Shown here: positions 55,745 through 64,000 of the stretch, one piece after another
How positions within the stretch are numbered: position 1 is the stretch's first letter
Layout of the letters: each line of letters begins with the position of its first letter
Source: Sphingomonas sp. Root710
GTDB lineage: Bacteria > Pseudomonadota > Alphaproteobacteria > Sphingomonadales > Sphingomonadaceae
Reading direction: 5' to 3'
Length of the DNA stretch: 64,000 nt
Assembly: GCF_001429065.1 (NCBI RefSeq)
Contig: NZ_LMIB01000001.1
Span: 1,063,933-1,127,932 of the forward strand
Notes under the pieces: model-generated
What the model was told of the DNA's origin: nothing
What the model saw: only the letters and a program-made list of their open reading frames with translations
Databases searched by the model: none
Translations under genes and position numbers: made by a program

Positions 55745-56529
55745 GCGGCCGCCACGATCGATACGCCGTCGCCATTGGTGGCGACATGGCGACGCACGCC
55801 GATCCGCTTGAGGAACAGCCAGAGCGCTTCGACATGGATGCCCGCAACCACCTTCAGCGTCAGCAGCGGATGGCGGAGGAAGGCCTTGAACAACGCAGCA
55901 TCGCTCAATTCGCGGCGCTTGCCCTGAAAGGCGGCGACGATCAGCGGGCCCTTGAGGTCTCCCCCCGCCACGACGACGCGGGTGCGCTCCATCGGCGGCT
56001 CGACGGTGAAGTCGTAACGCATGTCGAGGTCCATGAAGGGCGACACATAAAAGCTCTTGTCGCACGCTTGGCGGATCAGCTTGTCGCTGACACCGGCGTT
56101 CGCTTGCTCGGGCGTCACCGGGATCACATAGCTGTGCCGTTCCTTGAAGGTGTTGGTCACTTCATAGATCAAGGTCGCGAGGCTGCCGTCGCGGCGGTGG
56201 CAGAACCACACCGATATCGGGTTGAAGACATGGCCCAGCATTCGCGGCATCGTCAGCAAACGGATCGGCCCGCCATCGGGTTCCTGCCCGGCGCGAACCA
56301 TCAGCGCCTCGATCTGCGGACGCAACGGCGCACCGCTGCGATCCGCGAAGTCCTTGTCATGGAAGGAGAAGAGATTGAAGCGGTTGCGCGAGAAGAGACG
56401 CAGCCGCCCCGCCATCGCATCGATCTCGTCGAGGTCGAACAGGCACTGGAAGATGCGGTAGCGCAGCCGGTGCGCGCGCGGACGAAAGCGCTGGTGGAAC
56501 ACCTCGCCCGCATAGATGGCGGATTTCAC
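55741..56529 (-). CDS. DUF1365 family protein
   Basis: A 262-residue protein with the DUF1365 features YAGEVFHQRFRPRAHRLRYR, FDLDEIDA, PRMLGHVFNPISVWFCHRRD and VSPFMDLDMRYDFTVEPP. A GTG start at 56529 overlaps the stop of the flavin oxidoreductase gene (GTGA). Such genes are regularly clustered with an amine-oxidase-like flavoprotein and a CFA-synthase-like enzyme, as here. The activity is unknown; a role in modifying unsaturated fatty acids is inferred from context. Confidence 0.9.
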   Translation of the reverse strand: MKSAIYAGEVFHQRFRPRAHRLRYRIFQCLFDLDEIDAMAGRLRLFSRNRFNLFSFHDKDFADRSGAPLRPQIEALMVRAGQEPDGGPIRLLTMPRMLGHVFNPISVWFCHRRDGSLATLIYEVTNTFKERHSYVIPVTPEQANAGVSDKLIRQACDKSFYVSPFMDLDMRYDFTVEPPMERTRVVVAGGDLKGPLIVAAFQGKRRELSDAALFKAFLRHPLLTLKVVAGIHVEALWLFLKRIGVRRHVATNGDGVSIVAAA

Positions 56530-57890
56530 GCCGCGGCTTCCCGGCCTGGAGCAAGATCCATCGCCAACCGGCCATTGGGGTCGTCGACCGTCCAGGGGCG
56601 TTGCGCCCCCAGCATCTCCGCGACGGCAAGCCCCGATTGCAGGCCATCCTCATGGAAGCCCGCGCCGAAATGCGCTCCACAGTAGAAGGTGTTGCGCTGC
56701 CCCTGGATCGCCCAGATGCGGCGCTGGGCGTCGAGCGCGCCATGATCGAAGATCGGATGCTCGAAACTGGTGCGGTTGATCTCATGCCCCGCCCCGATCG
56801 CGCGATTGGGGTTGAGGGTGACGATCAGCGGGCGCTTCGTCTCGAAACCCTGCAGCCGGTTCATCCAGTAGCTGACGCACAGATCGCCGGTCGCGTCATT
56901 GGCGTGGCGGCGGCCGAAATAATTCCAAGCGCCCCACAGCGCGCGGCGCTTGGGCATCAGCGCCGGATCGTCATGGAGGACAACGCTGTTGGTGCTATAG
57001 CGGAAGGCCCCGAGCAGTTCGCGCTCGGCAGGGCTCGGATCGGCGAGCATCGCCAGCGCCTGATTGCCATGCGCGGCGATCACCACTTCGTCGAAGCGAT
57101 CGGGATTGCCCGTGGCATCGGTGATCGTCACCTGCCCGCCCTTGCGCTCGACCTTCGCGACCGGCGTACCAAGGCGCAGTTCGCCCGCGAAATCGGCGAG
57201 CAGCTTGTCGACATAGCTCCGGCTGCCGCCGATCACCGTGCGCCATTTCGGGCGCGTGCCGAGGTTGAGCAGGCCGTGATTGTCGCAGAAGCGGACGAAC
57301 GCCTCGGCCGGATAATCGAGCAGCAGTTGCGCCGGCGCGGACCAGATCGCCGCTGCCATCGGCAACAGATGATCGTCGCGGAACGCCTCGCCATAACCGC
57401 CCTGCTCGAGCATCTGGCCAAGGGTCATGTCGCCGAAGCCGCCCATCTGCGCCGCAGCCTCGCGATAGAAGCGTACGAGGTTGCGCAGCATCGACCAGAA
57501 GCGGCGCGAGAACAGGTTCGATGGCTGGGCGAACAACTGCCAGATGCGGTCGCCCGCGGCATATTCGAGCTTGCCGTCATCAAGCGACACCGCGAAGCTC
57601 ATGTCGGTCACCCGCGCCGGAACGCCGAGATGGGCAAGCATCGCGATCAGGTTCGGATAGGTGCGGTCGTTAAAGACGATGAAGCCCGTGTCGACCCCCA
57701 GCGTCGATCCGTCGGGCATGTCGACGTCGATCGTGCGGGTATGGCCGCCGGGCCGCCCCTCGGCCTCGTAGAGCACGACGTCATTCTGCTTCGACAGCAT
57801 CCACGCGGCGGAAAGCCCCGTGATGCCGCTGCCGATCACCGCGATCCGCTGCCCCGCGCGGCGGTTGCCCATGCTCTTCGTCCCTGTCAT
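56526..57890 (-). CDS. FAD-dependent amine-oxidase-family oxidoreductase of a CFA-type cluster
   Basis: The protein (454 residues from ATG 57890; ATG 57872 is possible) has RIAVIGSGITGLSAAWMLSK for the FAD Rossmann fold, LYEAEGRPGGHTRTIDVDM, GVDTGFIVFNDRTYPNLIAM, VVIAAHGNQALAMLADPSP and a C-terminal YCGAHFGAGFHEDGLQSGLA. This matches the NAD(P)-binding/flavin amine oxidase proteins found next to DUF1365, DUF1295 and CFA synthase genes, e.g. in ChrR- or LitR-controlled stress clusters. It probably acts on a membrane lipid acyl chain. First gene of the leftward operon. Confidence 0.9.
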   Translation of the reverse strand: MTGTKSMGNRRAGQRIAVIGSGITGLSAAWMLSKQNDVVLYEAEGRPGGHTRTIDVDMPDGSTLGVDTGFIVFNDRTYPNLIAMLAHLGVPARVTDMSFAVSLDDGKLEYAAGDRIWQLFAQPSNLFSRRFWSMLRNLVRFYREAAAQMGGFGDMTLGQMLEQGGYGEAFRDDHLLPMAAAIWSAPAQLLLDYPAEAFVRFCDNHGLLNLGTRPKWRTVIGGSRSYVDKLLADFAGELRLGTPVAKVERKGGQVTITDATGNPDRFDEVVIAAHGNQALAMLADPSPAERELLGAFRYSTNSVVLHDDPALMPKRRALWGAWNYFGRRHANDATGDLCVSYWMNRLQGFETKRPLIVTLNPNRAIGAGHEINRTSFEHPIFDHGALDAQRRIWAIQGQRNTFYCGAHFGAGFHEDGLQSGLAVAEMLGAQRPWTVDDPNGRLAMDLAPGREAAA

Positions 57891-58185
57891 CTCCGCCCTG
57901 CTCTCCCGTTCGCTGCAGCTACGCCGGCCGAAGCAAATGGGTTGCGGTTCTGGCCCCACCCGACTGCTAACCCACGTTAGCGAAAGCGCAATGGCGAATA
58001 TTGCTGCAACGGCTTTGCTGCGACGAACGTATATGGGTAGAGCATTTACATACCCGCTCATCCTGAGCAGGGGCTGAGCTTGGCGAAGACCCGTGTCGAA
58101 GGACCCTTCGAGACGCCATTTCGACAAGCTCAATGGCTCCTCAGGATGAGCGGGTGATGCTGGGGAACATCGGGGCAAAGGCCAT
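57891..58185. promoter_or_regulatory. divergent promoter region of the lipid cluster with a short palindrome
   Basis: The 295-base gap between the divergent oxidoreductase and DUF1295 genes holds GCTAAC (57966-57971), CCAC, GTTAGC (57976-57981), a perfect inverted repeat of the size bound by MerR- or TetR-class regulators. It lies about 76 bases before the oxidoreductase start. A larger dispersed repeat fills 58052-58155. No regulator gene is adjacent. Confidence 0.4.
58052..58155. repeat. dispersed inverted repeat
   Basis: ACCCGCTCATCCTGA (from 58052) and TCAGGATGAGCGGGT (ending 58155) are perfect 15-base arms about 75 bases apart. The intervening CGAAGGACCCTTCGA and TTTCGACAAGCTCAA belong to the same repeat family, which is widespread in sphingomonads as I recall. 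It sits immediately upstream of the DUF1295 gene. Confidence 0.7.
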
Positions 58186-58989
58186 ATGAGCGCAATCGGC
58201 AGCATCATCATCGCATCGCTGATCATGTCGGCGATGATGGCGGCCGCCTGGGCGGTGCAGAAGCGGAGCGGCCAGTCGGGCTGGGCCGATGTCTTCTGGT
58301 CCTTCGCGATCGGGCTGGGCGGCCTGATCGCCGCACTGATGACCGCCGGCACCGCGCCGCTCGAGCGGAGCTGGCTGGTCGCTGCGATGGTCGGCTGCTG
58401 GTCGATCAGGCTGGGCTTCCACATCCTCGCGCGCACGGCCAACGCCACGTATGAAGACCCGCGCTACGCCGATCTGCGCAAGGAGTGGGGCGACAAGTTC
58501 CAGGCGCGGCTGTTCGGTTTCCTGCAAGTACAGGCGTTGTGCGGCGTCGGGCTGGTCGTCACGGTCTACGCCGCCGCGCAGCGCCCCGGCCCGGCCCTGT
58601 CGACCACCGATTATGCGGGCCTCGCGCTGCTCATCCTGTCGGTGATCGGCGAAGGCATTGCCGATCGGCAATTGCGCGCCTTCACCGCCGACAAGGCGAA
58701 CCATGGCAAGGTCTGCGACACCGGCTTGTGGGGCTGGTCGCGCCATCCCAATTATTTCTTCGAATGGCTCGGCTGGGTCGCCTATCCGGTCATCGCGATC
58801 GACCTGTCGGGCGGCTGGTGGCAGGGCTGGCTGGCGCTGATCGGCCCGGCGATGATGTACTGGCTGCTCGTCCATGTCTCCGGCATCCCGCCGCTCGAAG
58901 CGCATATGCTGCGCAGCCGGGGCGACGCCTTCAAAGATTATATGGCGCGGACCAGCGCCTTCTTCCCACTACCTCCCAGGAAAAATTGA
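58186..58989 (+). CDS. DUF1295 family membrane protein (steroid 5-alpha-reductase-like)
   Basis: A 267-residue polytopic membrane protein. The signature GLWGWSRHPNYFFEWLGWVA and VSGIPPLEAHMLRSRGDAFK are characteristic of DUF1295/ICMT-like enzymes, which use NADPH or SAM-type cofactors at a membrane active site. About six helices are predicted. Its stop overlaps the methyltransferase start by one base (TGATG). In this cluster it probably acts on the fatty acyl product. Confidence 0.92.
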   Translation: MSAIGSIIIASLIMSAMMAAAWAVQKRSGQSGWADVFWSFAIGLGGLIAALMTAGTAPLERSWLVAAMVGCWSIRLGFHILARTANATYEDPRYADLRKEWGDKFQARLFGFLQVQALCGVGLVVTVYAAAQRPGPALSTTDYAGLALLILSVIGEGIADRQLRAFTADKANHGKVCDTGLWGWSRHPNYFFEWLGWVAYPVIAIDLSGGWWQGWLALIGPAMMYWLLVHVSGIPPLEAHMLRSRGDAFKDYMARTSAFFPLPPRKN

Positions 58990-60011
58990 TGGACTTCATC
59001 GCCGCAGCCACCGCCGCCGTCGAGCGGCTACCCCTTCCTGACGCCGTCACGCTGGCGGGTGTCGAGTTCCTCGTCGGCCGCACCGGGCGCAAGCTGGCCC
59101 GCGAACCAGAGAATAACGAAGCCTTCGCGCGGACGATGAAGGACTTCCCGATCGCGATCCACACCGACGACGCAAACACCCAGCATTATGAGGTGCCCGC
59201 CGCCTTCTTCGATCTGTGCCTGGGCCCGCGCCGCAAATATAGCTGCTGCTATTATGCCGACCCGAAAGACTCGATCGGCGATGCGGAGGAGCTGGCTCTC
59301 GCCCAGACCGCCGAGCATGCGAAGCTGGCCGACGGGCAGGAGATATTGGAGCTTGGCTGCGGCTGGGGCTCGCTCAGCCTCTACATGGCGGCGAAATATC
59401 CCAACGCGCGGATCACCGCAGTGTCCAACTCGCACGGCCAGCGCCAGCATATCGAGAAGCTCGCCGCCGCACAGGGATCGACCAATCTGAAGGTCATCAC
59501 CTGTGACATGAACGACTTCCAGGCCGATGCGCAGTTCGACCGCGTCGTCTCGGTCGAGATGTTCGAGCATATGTCGAACTGGGAAGCGCTGCTCACCAAG
59601 GTGAAGGGCTGGCTGAAGCCCGATGGCTATCTGTTCATCCACATCTTCACGCATGACAAGGCGAGCTACCGCTTCGACCATGCCGACAAGGCCGACTGGA
59701 TCGCGCAGCATTTCTTCACGGGCGGGATCATGCCCAGTCATGCACTGATCAGGCATTTCCCCAAGCTATTCACGGTCGAAGAGGAGTGGCGCTGGAACGG
59801 CAAGCATTATGCCCGCACCGCGTTCGACTGGCTCGCCCGTTTCGACGCGAACCAGCCTGCGATCGCCGAGATCTTTCGCCAGACCTATGGCAAGGACGCG
59901 AAGCTGTGGGAGCGGCGCTGGCGGCTGTTCTTCCTGGCAACGGCCGGACTGTTCGGCCACAAGGATGGCGTGCCCTGGGCAGTCAGCCATTACCGGCTGA
60001 AGCCGTCCTGA
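58989..60011 (+). CDS. CFA-synthase-like SAM-dependent methyltransferase
   Basis: A 340-residue protein with HYEVPAAFFDLCLGPRRKYS then CCYYADPKDSIGDAEELALA, SAM motif ILELGCGWGSLSLYMAAKYP, and VEMFEHMSNWEALLTKVKGW, as in cyclopropane fatty acid synthases. The C-terminal FTGGIMPSHALIRHF is also typical. It probably methylates the double bond of a membrane phospholipid acyl chain. In Rhodobacter a related enzyme is needed for furan fatty acid formation and singlet-oxygen response; this is context, not proof. Confidence 0.92.
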   Translation: MDFIAAATAAVERLPLPDAVTLAGVEFLVGRTGRKLAREPENNEAFARTMKDFPIAIHTDDANTQHYEVPAAFFDLCLGPRRKYSCCYYADPKDSIGDAEELALAQTAEHAKLADGQEILELGCGWGSLSLYMAAKYPNARITAVSNSHGQRQHIEKLAAAQGSTNLKVITCDMNDFQADAQFDRVVSVEMFEHMSNWEALLTKVKGWLKPDGYLFIHIFTHDKASYRFDHADKADWIAQHFFTGGIMPSHALIRHFPKLFTVEEEWRWNGKHYARTAFDWLARFDANQPAIAEIFRQTYGKDAKLWERRWRLFFLATAGLFGHKDGVPWAVSHYRLKPS

Positions 60012-60208
60012 TACCCTCCTTGAATTAGACGGCACCGCCACCGAATAGCTGGCACATTTCACCAACAGTTAGCGGTACAGTGGCCAGCCAAGGTGAAGGC
60101 AAACCGATTCCGTCCTTGAAAACTGGGATGTCCTGCATTTGGCACGCGCCGTGCACTGCAGGAAGCATCTCCGCGGCCAGGCCGGCCGCCGTACAAAGGA
60201 TTGGACAG

Positions 60209-60511
60209 ATGCCCGCTTCGAAGCCCCCCGTTTTCGCCCGCCACGACACCTTCTTCGGCGTCTGCGAGGCGCTGGGCCAGGATCTCGGCTTCAACGCCAA
60301 CTATCTGCGCGTCGCCTTTGCGGTCGCAATCCTGCCTGCCCCGATGGCGGTGATCGGCATTTACTTGGCGCTCGGCGTGCTGGTCGCGCTGTCGCGCTGG
60401 CTGTTCCCGGTACGCCAAGCCGAGGCCAAAGTGGTGGAAGCACCGTCCGCAGCCCTGCCCGCTCCGCTCGAGGGACAGAATGATCAGGCGGACATGCCGC
60501 TCGCGGCCTGA
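60209..60511 (+). CDS. PspC-domain protein
   Basis: A 100-residue protein from ATG 60209 (AAGGA site). The PspC core is visible: VFARHDTFFGVCEALGQDLG, NANYLRVAFAVAILPAPMAV and a long membrane helix through IGIYLALGVLVALSRWLF. A short Ala/Pro tail follows. PspC domains sense or stabilise the inner membrane under envelope stress. The 60012-60208 gap upstream shows no gene. Confidence 0.85.
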   Translation: MPASKPPVFARHDTFFGVCEALGQDLGFNANYLRVAFAVAILPAPMAVIGIYLALGVLVALSRWLFPVRQAEAKVVEAPSAALPAPLEGQNDQADMPLAA

Positions 60512-60535
60512 GGCCCGATTTCAGTTACACGCCGG

Positions 60536-60571
60536 ATGTGGCGCCTCCAGTGGGGGCCGCCACATTTGTTT
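60536..60571. terminator. terminator between PspC-like and GFA genes
   Basis: ATGTGGCG (60536-60543) and CGCCACAT (60558-60565) pair perfectly around a 14-base loop and are followed by TTGTTT on the plus strand. It lies between convergent stops at 60511 and 60578 and can serve both directions. Confidence 0.8.
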
Positions 60572-60577
60572 CGGCGA

Positions 60578-60952
60578 TCATGTGCCGGGAACATTCTCTC
60601 CCTTGCCCCAGTCCTGCCCTTCGAAGGGCGTGATCCGGACATCGAGATCCTGCCAGTCGTCGACACAGCGCAGCGAGATGCTGATCCCGTCGGGATGCGA
60701 GCGCGGCCGATAGAAGCTCTTGATCCCGCATTGCGAGCAGAAGATGTGCCGCGCCTTGCCGCTGCCGAACCGATAGGTGGTGGTATCCTTCTGCCCATCG
60801 ATCAGCCGGAACTTCGTGTCGGGCACGATCAGATGCAGATAGCCGGTCATCGCGCAGATCGAGCAGTTGCAGTCGAGAACCTCGAGCGGCTCCTCGCCGA
60901 CCTCGGCCTCGAACCGCACCAGACCGCAATGGCAACCACCTTCGATCTTCAC
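60578..60952 (-). CDS. GFA-family protein
   Basis: A 124-residue protein with a GTG start at 60952 (MKIEGGCHCGLV). Zinc ligands are visible in GGCHCG, DCNCSICAMTG and FCSQCGIKSFYRPRSHPDGI, the pattern of the Gfa (glutathione-dependent formaldehyde-activating enzyme) family, whose members also include centromere-protein-V-like domains. The actual substrate is uncertain. It follows the DUF2177 gene by two bases. Confidence 0.9.
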   Translation of the reverse strand: MKIEGGCHCGLVRFEAEVGEEPLEVLDCNCSICAMTGYLHLIVPDTKFRLIDGQKDTTTYRFGSGKARHIFCSQCGIKSFYRPRSHPDGISISLRCVDDWQDLDVRITPFEGQDWGKGENVPGT

Positions 60953-60954
60953 GG

Positions 60955-61362
60955 TCAGGCTTTCACGAGCTTCCGGGTGATCGCATAGCCGCCGATCGAG
61001 GCCGTGCCCGACAGGAAGGTGCCCCACAGCATGTCGAGTATGGTGATCTTGGTCGACCAGACTACAAGCGTGGCGTGGTTGGTCAGGTCGTAGGTCGCAT
61101 AGGCCATGAAGCCGAAGATCGCGCCCTTGGTCAGCGCGCCGCGCCAGCCAGCGCCGTTGAGCCCCGGCAGTACCGCGAAATAGAGCAGGCCGCCAATGTA
61201 GAGCAGATAGAAGATCACCGCGGGCTCCAACCGCGGCCGCATCGCGAGTATCGACCCGATGAGCGGATTGTAGAGCCCGGGGCCGACCTGGGTCAGCCAG
61301 ACGAAATCGACAGCGGCGAAAACGGCCAGCGTGGCGATATAGGCGACGACGATGCGGATCAT
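60955..61362 (-). CDS. DUF2177 family membrane protein
   Basis: A 135-residue membrane protein with four helices. AVDFVWLTQVGPGLYNPLIG, FYLLYIGGLLYFAVLPGL and FGFMAYATYDLTNHATLVVW are the DUF2177 features. Such genes are frequent near DUF1295/CFA-type clusters, including light- and stress-regulated ones. The function is unknown. It is transcribed with the GFA gene downstream. Confidence 0.9.
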   Translation of the reverse strand: MIRIVVAYIATLAVFAAVDFVWLTQVGPGLYNPLIGSILAMRPRLEPAVIFYLLYIGGLLYFAVLPGLNGAGWRGALTKGAIFGFMAYATYDLTNHATLVVWSTKITILDMLWGTFLSGTASIGGYAITRKLVKA

Positions 61363-61489
61363 GCGAACCTCCCCAGGATGTCACCCCCTTCATGGACGAG
61401 TCCGCCGCCGCCGTCATCCTTGTCTTTTGGCCGGCGAGCGCCGATGAAGCGGCGCGGTGCCGGGCACCGCCATGAGATTCGGGGAATTG

Positions 61490-62722
61490 ATGTCGGATTC
61501 AGATCGTGGCCGGGGCTCCGCGACCGTATTCATCGTCGCCACCATCCTGATCGACGCGATCGGCTTCGGTATCATCATCCCGGTGCTGCCGCGCCTCGTG
61601 ATGGAGCTAGGGCATCTCAGCCTGGCCGATGCGACGCGGGTCGGCGGCTGGCTGGCGGCGGCCTATGCCGTGATGCAGTTTCTGTGCGGGCCGATGGCGG
61701 GCAATCTGGGCGATCGCTTCGGGCGGCGGCCGGTGCTGCTGCTCGCGCTCGCCGGCCTGTCGGTCGACTATGTGCTGATGGGCTTCGCGCCGAGCTTGGC
61801 CTGGCTGTTCGCCGGACGGGCGATCGCCGGAGTCTTCGGAGCTTCGTTCAGCCCGGCGACCGCCGCGCTGGCCGACATCACCGCCCCCAAGGACCGGGCG
61901 AAGCGCTTCGGGCTGGTCGGCGCGGCGTTCGGCATCGGCTTCATCATCGGCCCGGCGGCGGGCGGGCTGCTCGGCGACATCAGCCACCGCGCGCCCTTCT
62001 ATGCCGCCGCCGCGCTGGCCGCGGTCAACTTCGTTTTCGGCTATTTCTTTTTCCCCGAGACGCTAGCCCCTGAAAACCGCCGCAGCTTCAGCCTGGCGCG
62101 CGCCAACCCGATCGGCGCGCTGGCCGCCGCGCGCAAGCTGCGCGGCGTGCTGGGGCTCGCCGCCGTGCTGTTGCTCTGGAACATCGCTTCGATGGTCTAT
62201 CCCGCGACCTGGGCCTATTTCGCCATCGCTCAATATGGCTGGTCGAGCGGCATGGTCGGCGCATCGCTGACGATGGCGGGCATGGCGATGGTGGTGGTCC
62301 AGGGCGTGATCCTGGGCCGGGTCGTCGCGCGCTTCCGCGAGCGGCGCGCCGCGATGATAGGAACCGGCGTCGCCGCCGCCTGCTATCTCGGTTACGCGCT
62401 GGTGCCCTATGCCTGGTTCGGGCTGATCATGATCGTGGTGTCGGCGCTCCAGGCACTGGTCCAGCCCAGCCTCACCGCGCTCATGTCCAGCCGCGCGCCC
62501 GCGGACGCGCAAGGGGAGATGCAGGGTTTCATCGGCAGCCTCAACGCCATCGGCGCGATAGCCGCTCCGCTGCTGCTGAATCCGACGCTGGCCTATTTCA
62601 CCGGGCCCAGCGCGCCGGTTCATTTTCCCGGCGCGGCCTTCGTCATCGCCTCGACCTTCGCCGGGCTCGCCTTCCTCGCGCTCGCCTTTGCCCGGCGCGT
62701 CCGGGACCAGCCTGGCGTATAG
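61490..62722 (+). CDS. TetA-family MFS efflux transporter
   Basis: A 410-residue twelve-helix transporter. The start at 61490 follows GGGGAA. Motif IDAIGFGIIIPVLPRLVMEL and the MFS loop GNLGDRFGRRPVLLLALAGL plus GLVGAAFGIGFIIGPAAGGL place it in the DHA1 class that includes TetA. Many chromosomal members do not confer tetracycline resistance; the drug or metabolite exported is unknown. A start at 61472 would add six residues. Confidence 0.9.
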   Translation: MSDSDRGRGSATVFIVATILIDAIGFGIIIPVLPRLVMELGHLSLADATRVGGWLAAAYAVMQFLCGPMAGNLGDRFGRRPVLLLALAGLSVDYVLMGFAPSLAWLFAGRAIAGVFGASFSPATAALADITAPKDRAKRFGLVGAAFGIGFIIGPAAGGLLGDISHRAPFYAAAALAAVNFVFGYFFFPETLAPENRRSFSLARANPIGALAAARKLRGVLGLAAVLLLWNIASMVYPATWAYFAIAQYGWSSGMVGASLTMAGMAMVVVQGVILGRVVARFRERRAAMIGTGVAAACYLGYALVPYAWFGLIMIVVSALQALVQPSLTALMSSRAPADAQGEMQGFIGSLNAIGAIAAPLLLNPTLAYFTGPSAPVHFPGAAFVIASTFAGLAFLALAFARRVRDQPGV

Positions 62723-62725
62723 CGT

Positions 62726-63496
62726 TCAGATGCCGTCGGTCACGGGCAGGTAGCCGAGCCCCTCGAGCCCGGCCGCGATCGCCGCGATACAGGCATCGAG
62801 GATCACGGCGTCGGTCGAGCGCACCACGAAATTGGCGCCCGTCTTGCCTTCACGGAAGAAGGGATAGCTTCCGATCTGCGAACCGGCATGGGCCTTTTCG
62901 GTTTCGCGGAGCAGATCGGCGACCTCGCTTTCGGCCACCCAGCAGCCGATCGTGCGCGACAGCACCGGCTTGCCGCCCTCCAGCCGGTTCGACAAGGCAT
63001 CGAGCATCATCGCGGCGATGTTGGGTACGCCCGCCAGGATGAAGATATTCCCCATCCGGATGCCCGGCGCGCCCGACATCCGATTCTCGATCAGTTCGGC
63101 GCCTTCGGGCACCCTCGCCATCCGCAGCCGCGCCTCGGTCAGCCCGCCACGCGATTCATAATAGTCCTGGAGGACGGCGCGGGCGCGCGGGTGAATCACC
63201 ACCGGAACGCCCAGCGCCGCGGCGATGGCGTCGACGGTGATATCGTCATGAGTCGGGCCGATCCCGCCGGTGGTGAACAGATAGTCGTTGCGCGCCTTTA
63301 GCTGGACCACAGCCTCGCCAATCAGTGACAGATCGTCGGCTACGACGCGCACCTCGGACAGGCGTATCCCCTGAAGGTTGAGCCACAGTGCGACCTGCGA
63401 GACGTTCCGGTCCTGGGTGCGGCCCGACAATATCTCGTCCCCAATCACCAGCAGGGCGGCCGTCCAGATGCGTTCTTCGGTTTGAGGCGATGTCAT
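62726..63496 (-). CDS. CinA N-terminal/MoCF-type molybdopterin-binding domain protein
   Basis: A 256-residue protein (ATG 63496; ATG 63508 also in frame) with WTAALLVIGDEILSGRTQDR, DYLFTTGGIGPTHDDITVDA and MPGAPG-like ENRMSGAPGIRMGNIFILAG, the MoaB/Mog-like fold of CinA's N-terminal domain. The C-terminal nicotinamide-deamidase domain of full CinA is absent, so it is the short form. It is divergent from map. Exact activity (ADP-ribose pyrophosphatase in some relatives) is not shown. Confidence 0.9.
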   Translation of the reverse strand: MTSPQTEERIWTAALLVIGDEILSGRTQDRNVSQVALWLNLQGIRLSEVRVVADDLSLIGEAVVQLKARNDYLFTTGGIGPTHDDITVDAIAAALGVPVVIHPRARAVLQDYYESRGGLTEARLRMARVPEGAELIENRMSGAPGIRMGNIFILAGVPNIAAMMLDALSNRLEGGKPVLSRTIGCWVAESEVADLLRETEKAHAGSQIGSYPFFREGKTGANFVVRSTDAVILDACIAAIAAGLEGLGYLPVTDGI

Positions 63497-63551
63497 GGAA
63501 GACGCCATAGCGCGCGTCTCGCCCCTCGCAAAGCGGGCGGTTTTCGCTTAT

Positions 63552-64000
63552 ATGACAATGATGACCAACTATGTGATCGCCGACGACACCATTGCCGCCA
63601 ACCCGCGCAACGGGGCCATCAAGCTCCATGGCGAAGCGGGCTTCGCGGGGATGCGCGCCGCCGGGCGGCTGGCCGCCGACATCCTCGACGCACTGGCCCC
63701 GCATGTCGTACCCGGAGTCGAGACCCAGGAACTCGACCGGATCGTCTACGACATGACGATCGCGGGCGGCGCGGTGCCCGCGACTATGCATTATCGCGGC
63801 TATACGCATAGCTGCTGCATCAGCATCAACCATGTCGTCTGCCATGGCATTCCCGGGCCAAAGACGCTCAAGGAAGGCGACATCGTCAATATCGACGTCA
63901 CCCCGCTGCTCGACGGCTGGCATGGCGACAGCAGCCGCATGTATCTGGTCGGCGACGTGCCCATCAAGGCGCGCCGACTGGTTGACGTCACCCATGAATG
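63552..64000 (+). CDS. map: methionine aminopeptidase (3' end outside window)
   Basis: The first 149 codons are visible. MTMMTNYVIADDTIAANPRN is followed by IKLHGEAGFAGMRAAGRLAA, MHYRGYTHSCCISINHVVCH with the substrate-site His, and GDIVNIDVTPLLDGWHGDSS with the first metal ligand Asp. This is the type I enzyme that removes initiator methionine. Starts at 63552, 63558 and 63561 are all in frame. The rest lies beyond the window. Confidence 0.93.
   Translation, partial: MTMMTNYVIADDTIAANPRNGAIKLHGEAGFAGMRAAGRLAADILDALAPHVVPGVETQELDRIVYDMTIAGGAVPATMHYRGYTHSCCISINHVVCHGIPGPKTLKEGDIVNIDVTPLLDGWHGDSSRMYLVGDVPIKARRLVDVTHE

Noticed and set aside
61490-62722. Tetracycline resistance gene
   Set aside because: The TetA-like MFS family has many chromosomal members without resistance function, so only the family is called.

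Overview
The window looks like a chromosome segment of a high-GC alphaproteobacterium, most likely a sphingomonad. Reasons: a CtrA response regulator with a CtrA-type box upstream, the mutM-rpsT-dnaA and ubiE-ubiB-coaBC-dut-moeB orders, a cpa/tad pilus locus, a classic TonB-dependent receptor, and many one-base or four-base stop/start overlaps. Taxonomy is inferred from gene content and codon use, not from an rRNA. No rRNA, tRNA, CRISPR array, transposase or phage structural gene was seen.

Layout. 1-2.6 kb: a truncated MFS transporter, a small PepSY-like protein and XerD. 2.7-6.6 kb: a TPR protein and a HupE/UreJ-type membrane protein, convergent with two consecutive DUF4331 halves. 6.8-10.4 kb: a secreted helical protein, a 45-residue membrane protein, then aroK-aroB. 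10.4-12.5 kb: a lower-GC islet with a three-gene operon ending in a BrnA-type antitoxin without BrnT, a lipoprotein, a GTTC-N7-GTTC LexA-like box, and a cysteine/HGG protein next to a decayed partner. 12.5-24.4 kb is mostly core: DUF423, KefB/C-type antiporter, NifU-like scaffold, dnaA, rpsT, mutM, ubiE, ubiB, a HEPN/MNT toxin-antitoxin pair, coaBC, dut, moeB and a DsrE-like protein. 24.4-25.5 kb is a D-amino-acid-oxidase-like flavoprotein.

25.5-32.5 kb is a tad locus (cpaA-B-C-D-E-tadB-tadC) that lacks the expected cpaF ATPase, flp pilin and minor pilins. 32.5-42 kb: a membrane/helix-hairpin-helix protein, DUF418, ppdK, glyS, glyQ, TraB/GumN and a glycosyltransferase. 42-45.4 kb: ctrA, an NTF2-like protein and a CHASE2-PP2C phosphatase. 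45.5-47.9 kb is a lower-GC, translationally coupled pair of unknown membrane proteins, one VWA-like. 48-55.3 kb is an accessory catabolic region: LysR, PNPOx-like, VOC, AraC, TonB receptor and carboxylesterase. 55.3-61.4 kb holds a GreA/B-like factor and a lipid-modification cluster (DUF1365, flavin oxidoreductase, DUF1295, CFA-synthase-like methyltransferase) with a PspC-like, a GFA and a DUF2177 gene. 61.5-64 kb: a TetA-like MFS, a CinA-type domain protein and the start of map.

How parts work together. aroK-aroB act in the shikimate pathway. ubiE and ubiB act in ubiquinone synthesis, coaBC in CoA synthesis and dut in nucleotide hygiene. CtrA links to cell-cycle control and often to pilus genes. 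The receptor, esterase and AraC regulator look like an uptake-and-hydrolysis unit for an unknown ester. The strongest candidates for undescribed biology are the pair at 45.5-47.9 kb and the BrnA-linked operon at 10.5-11.3 kb.
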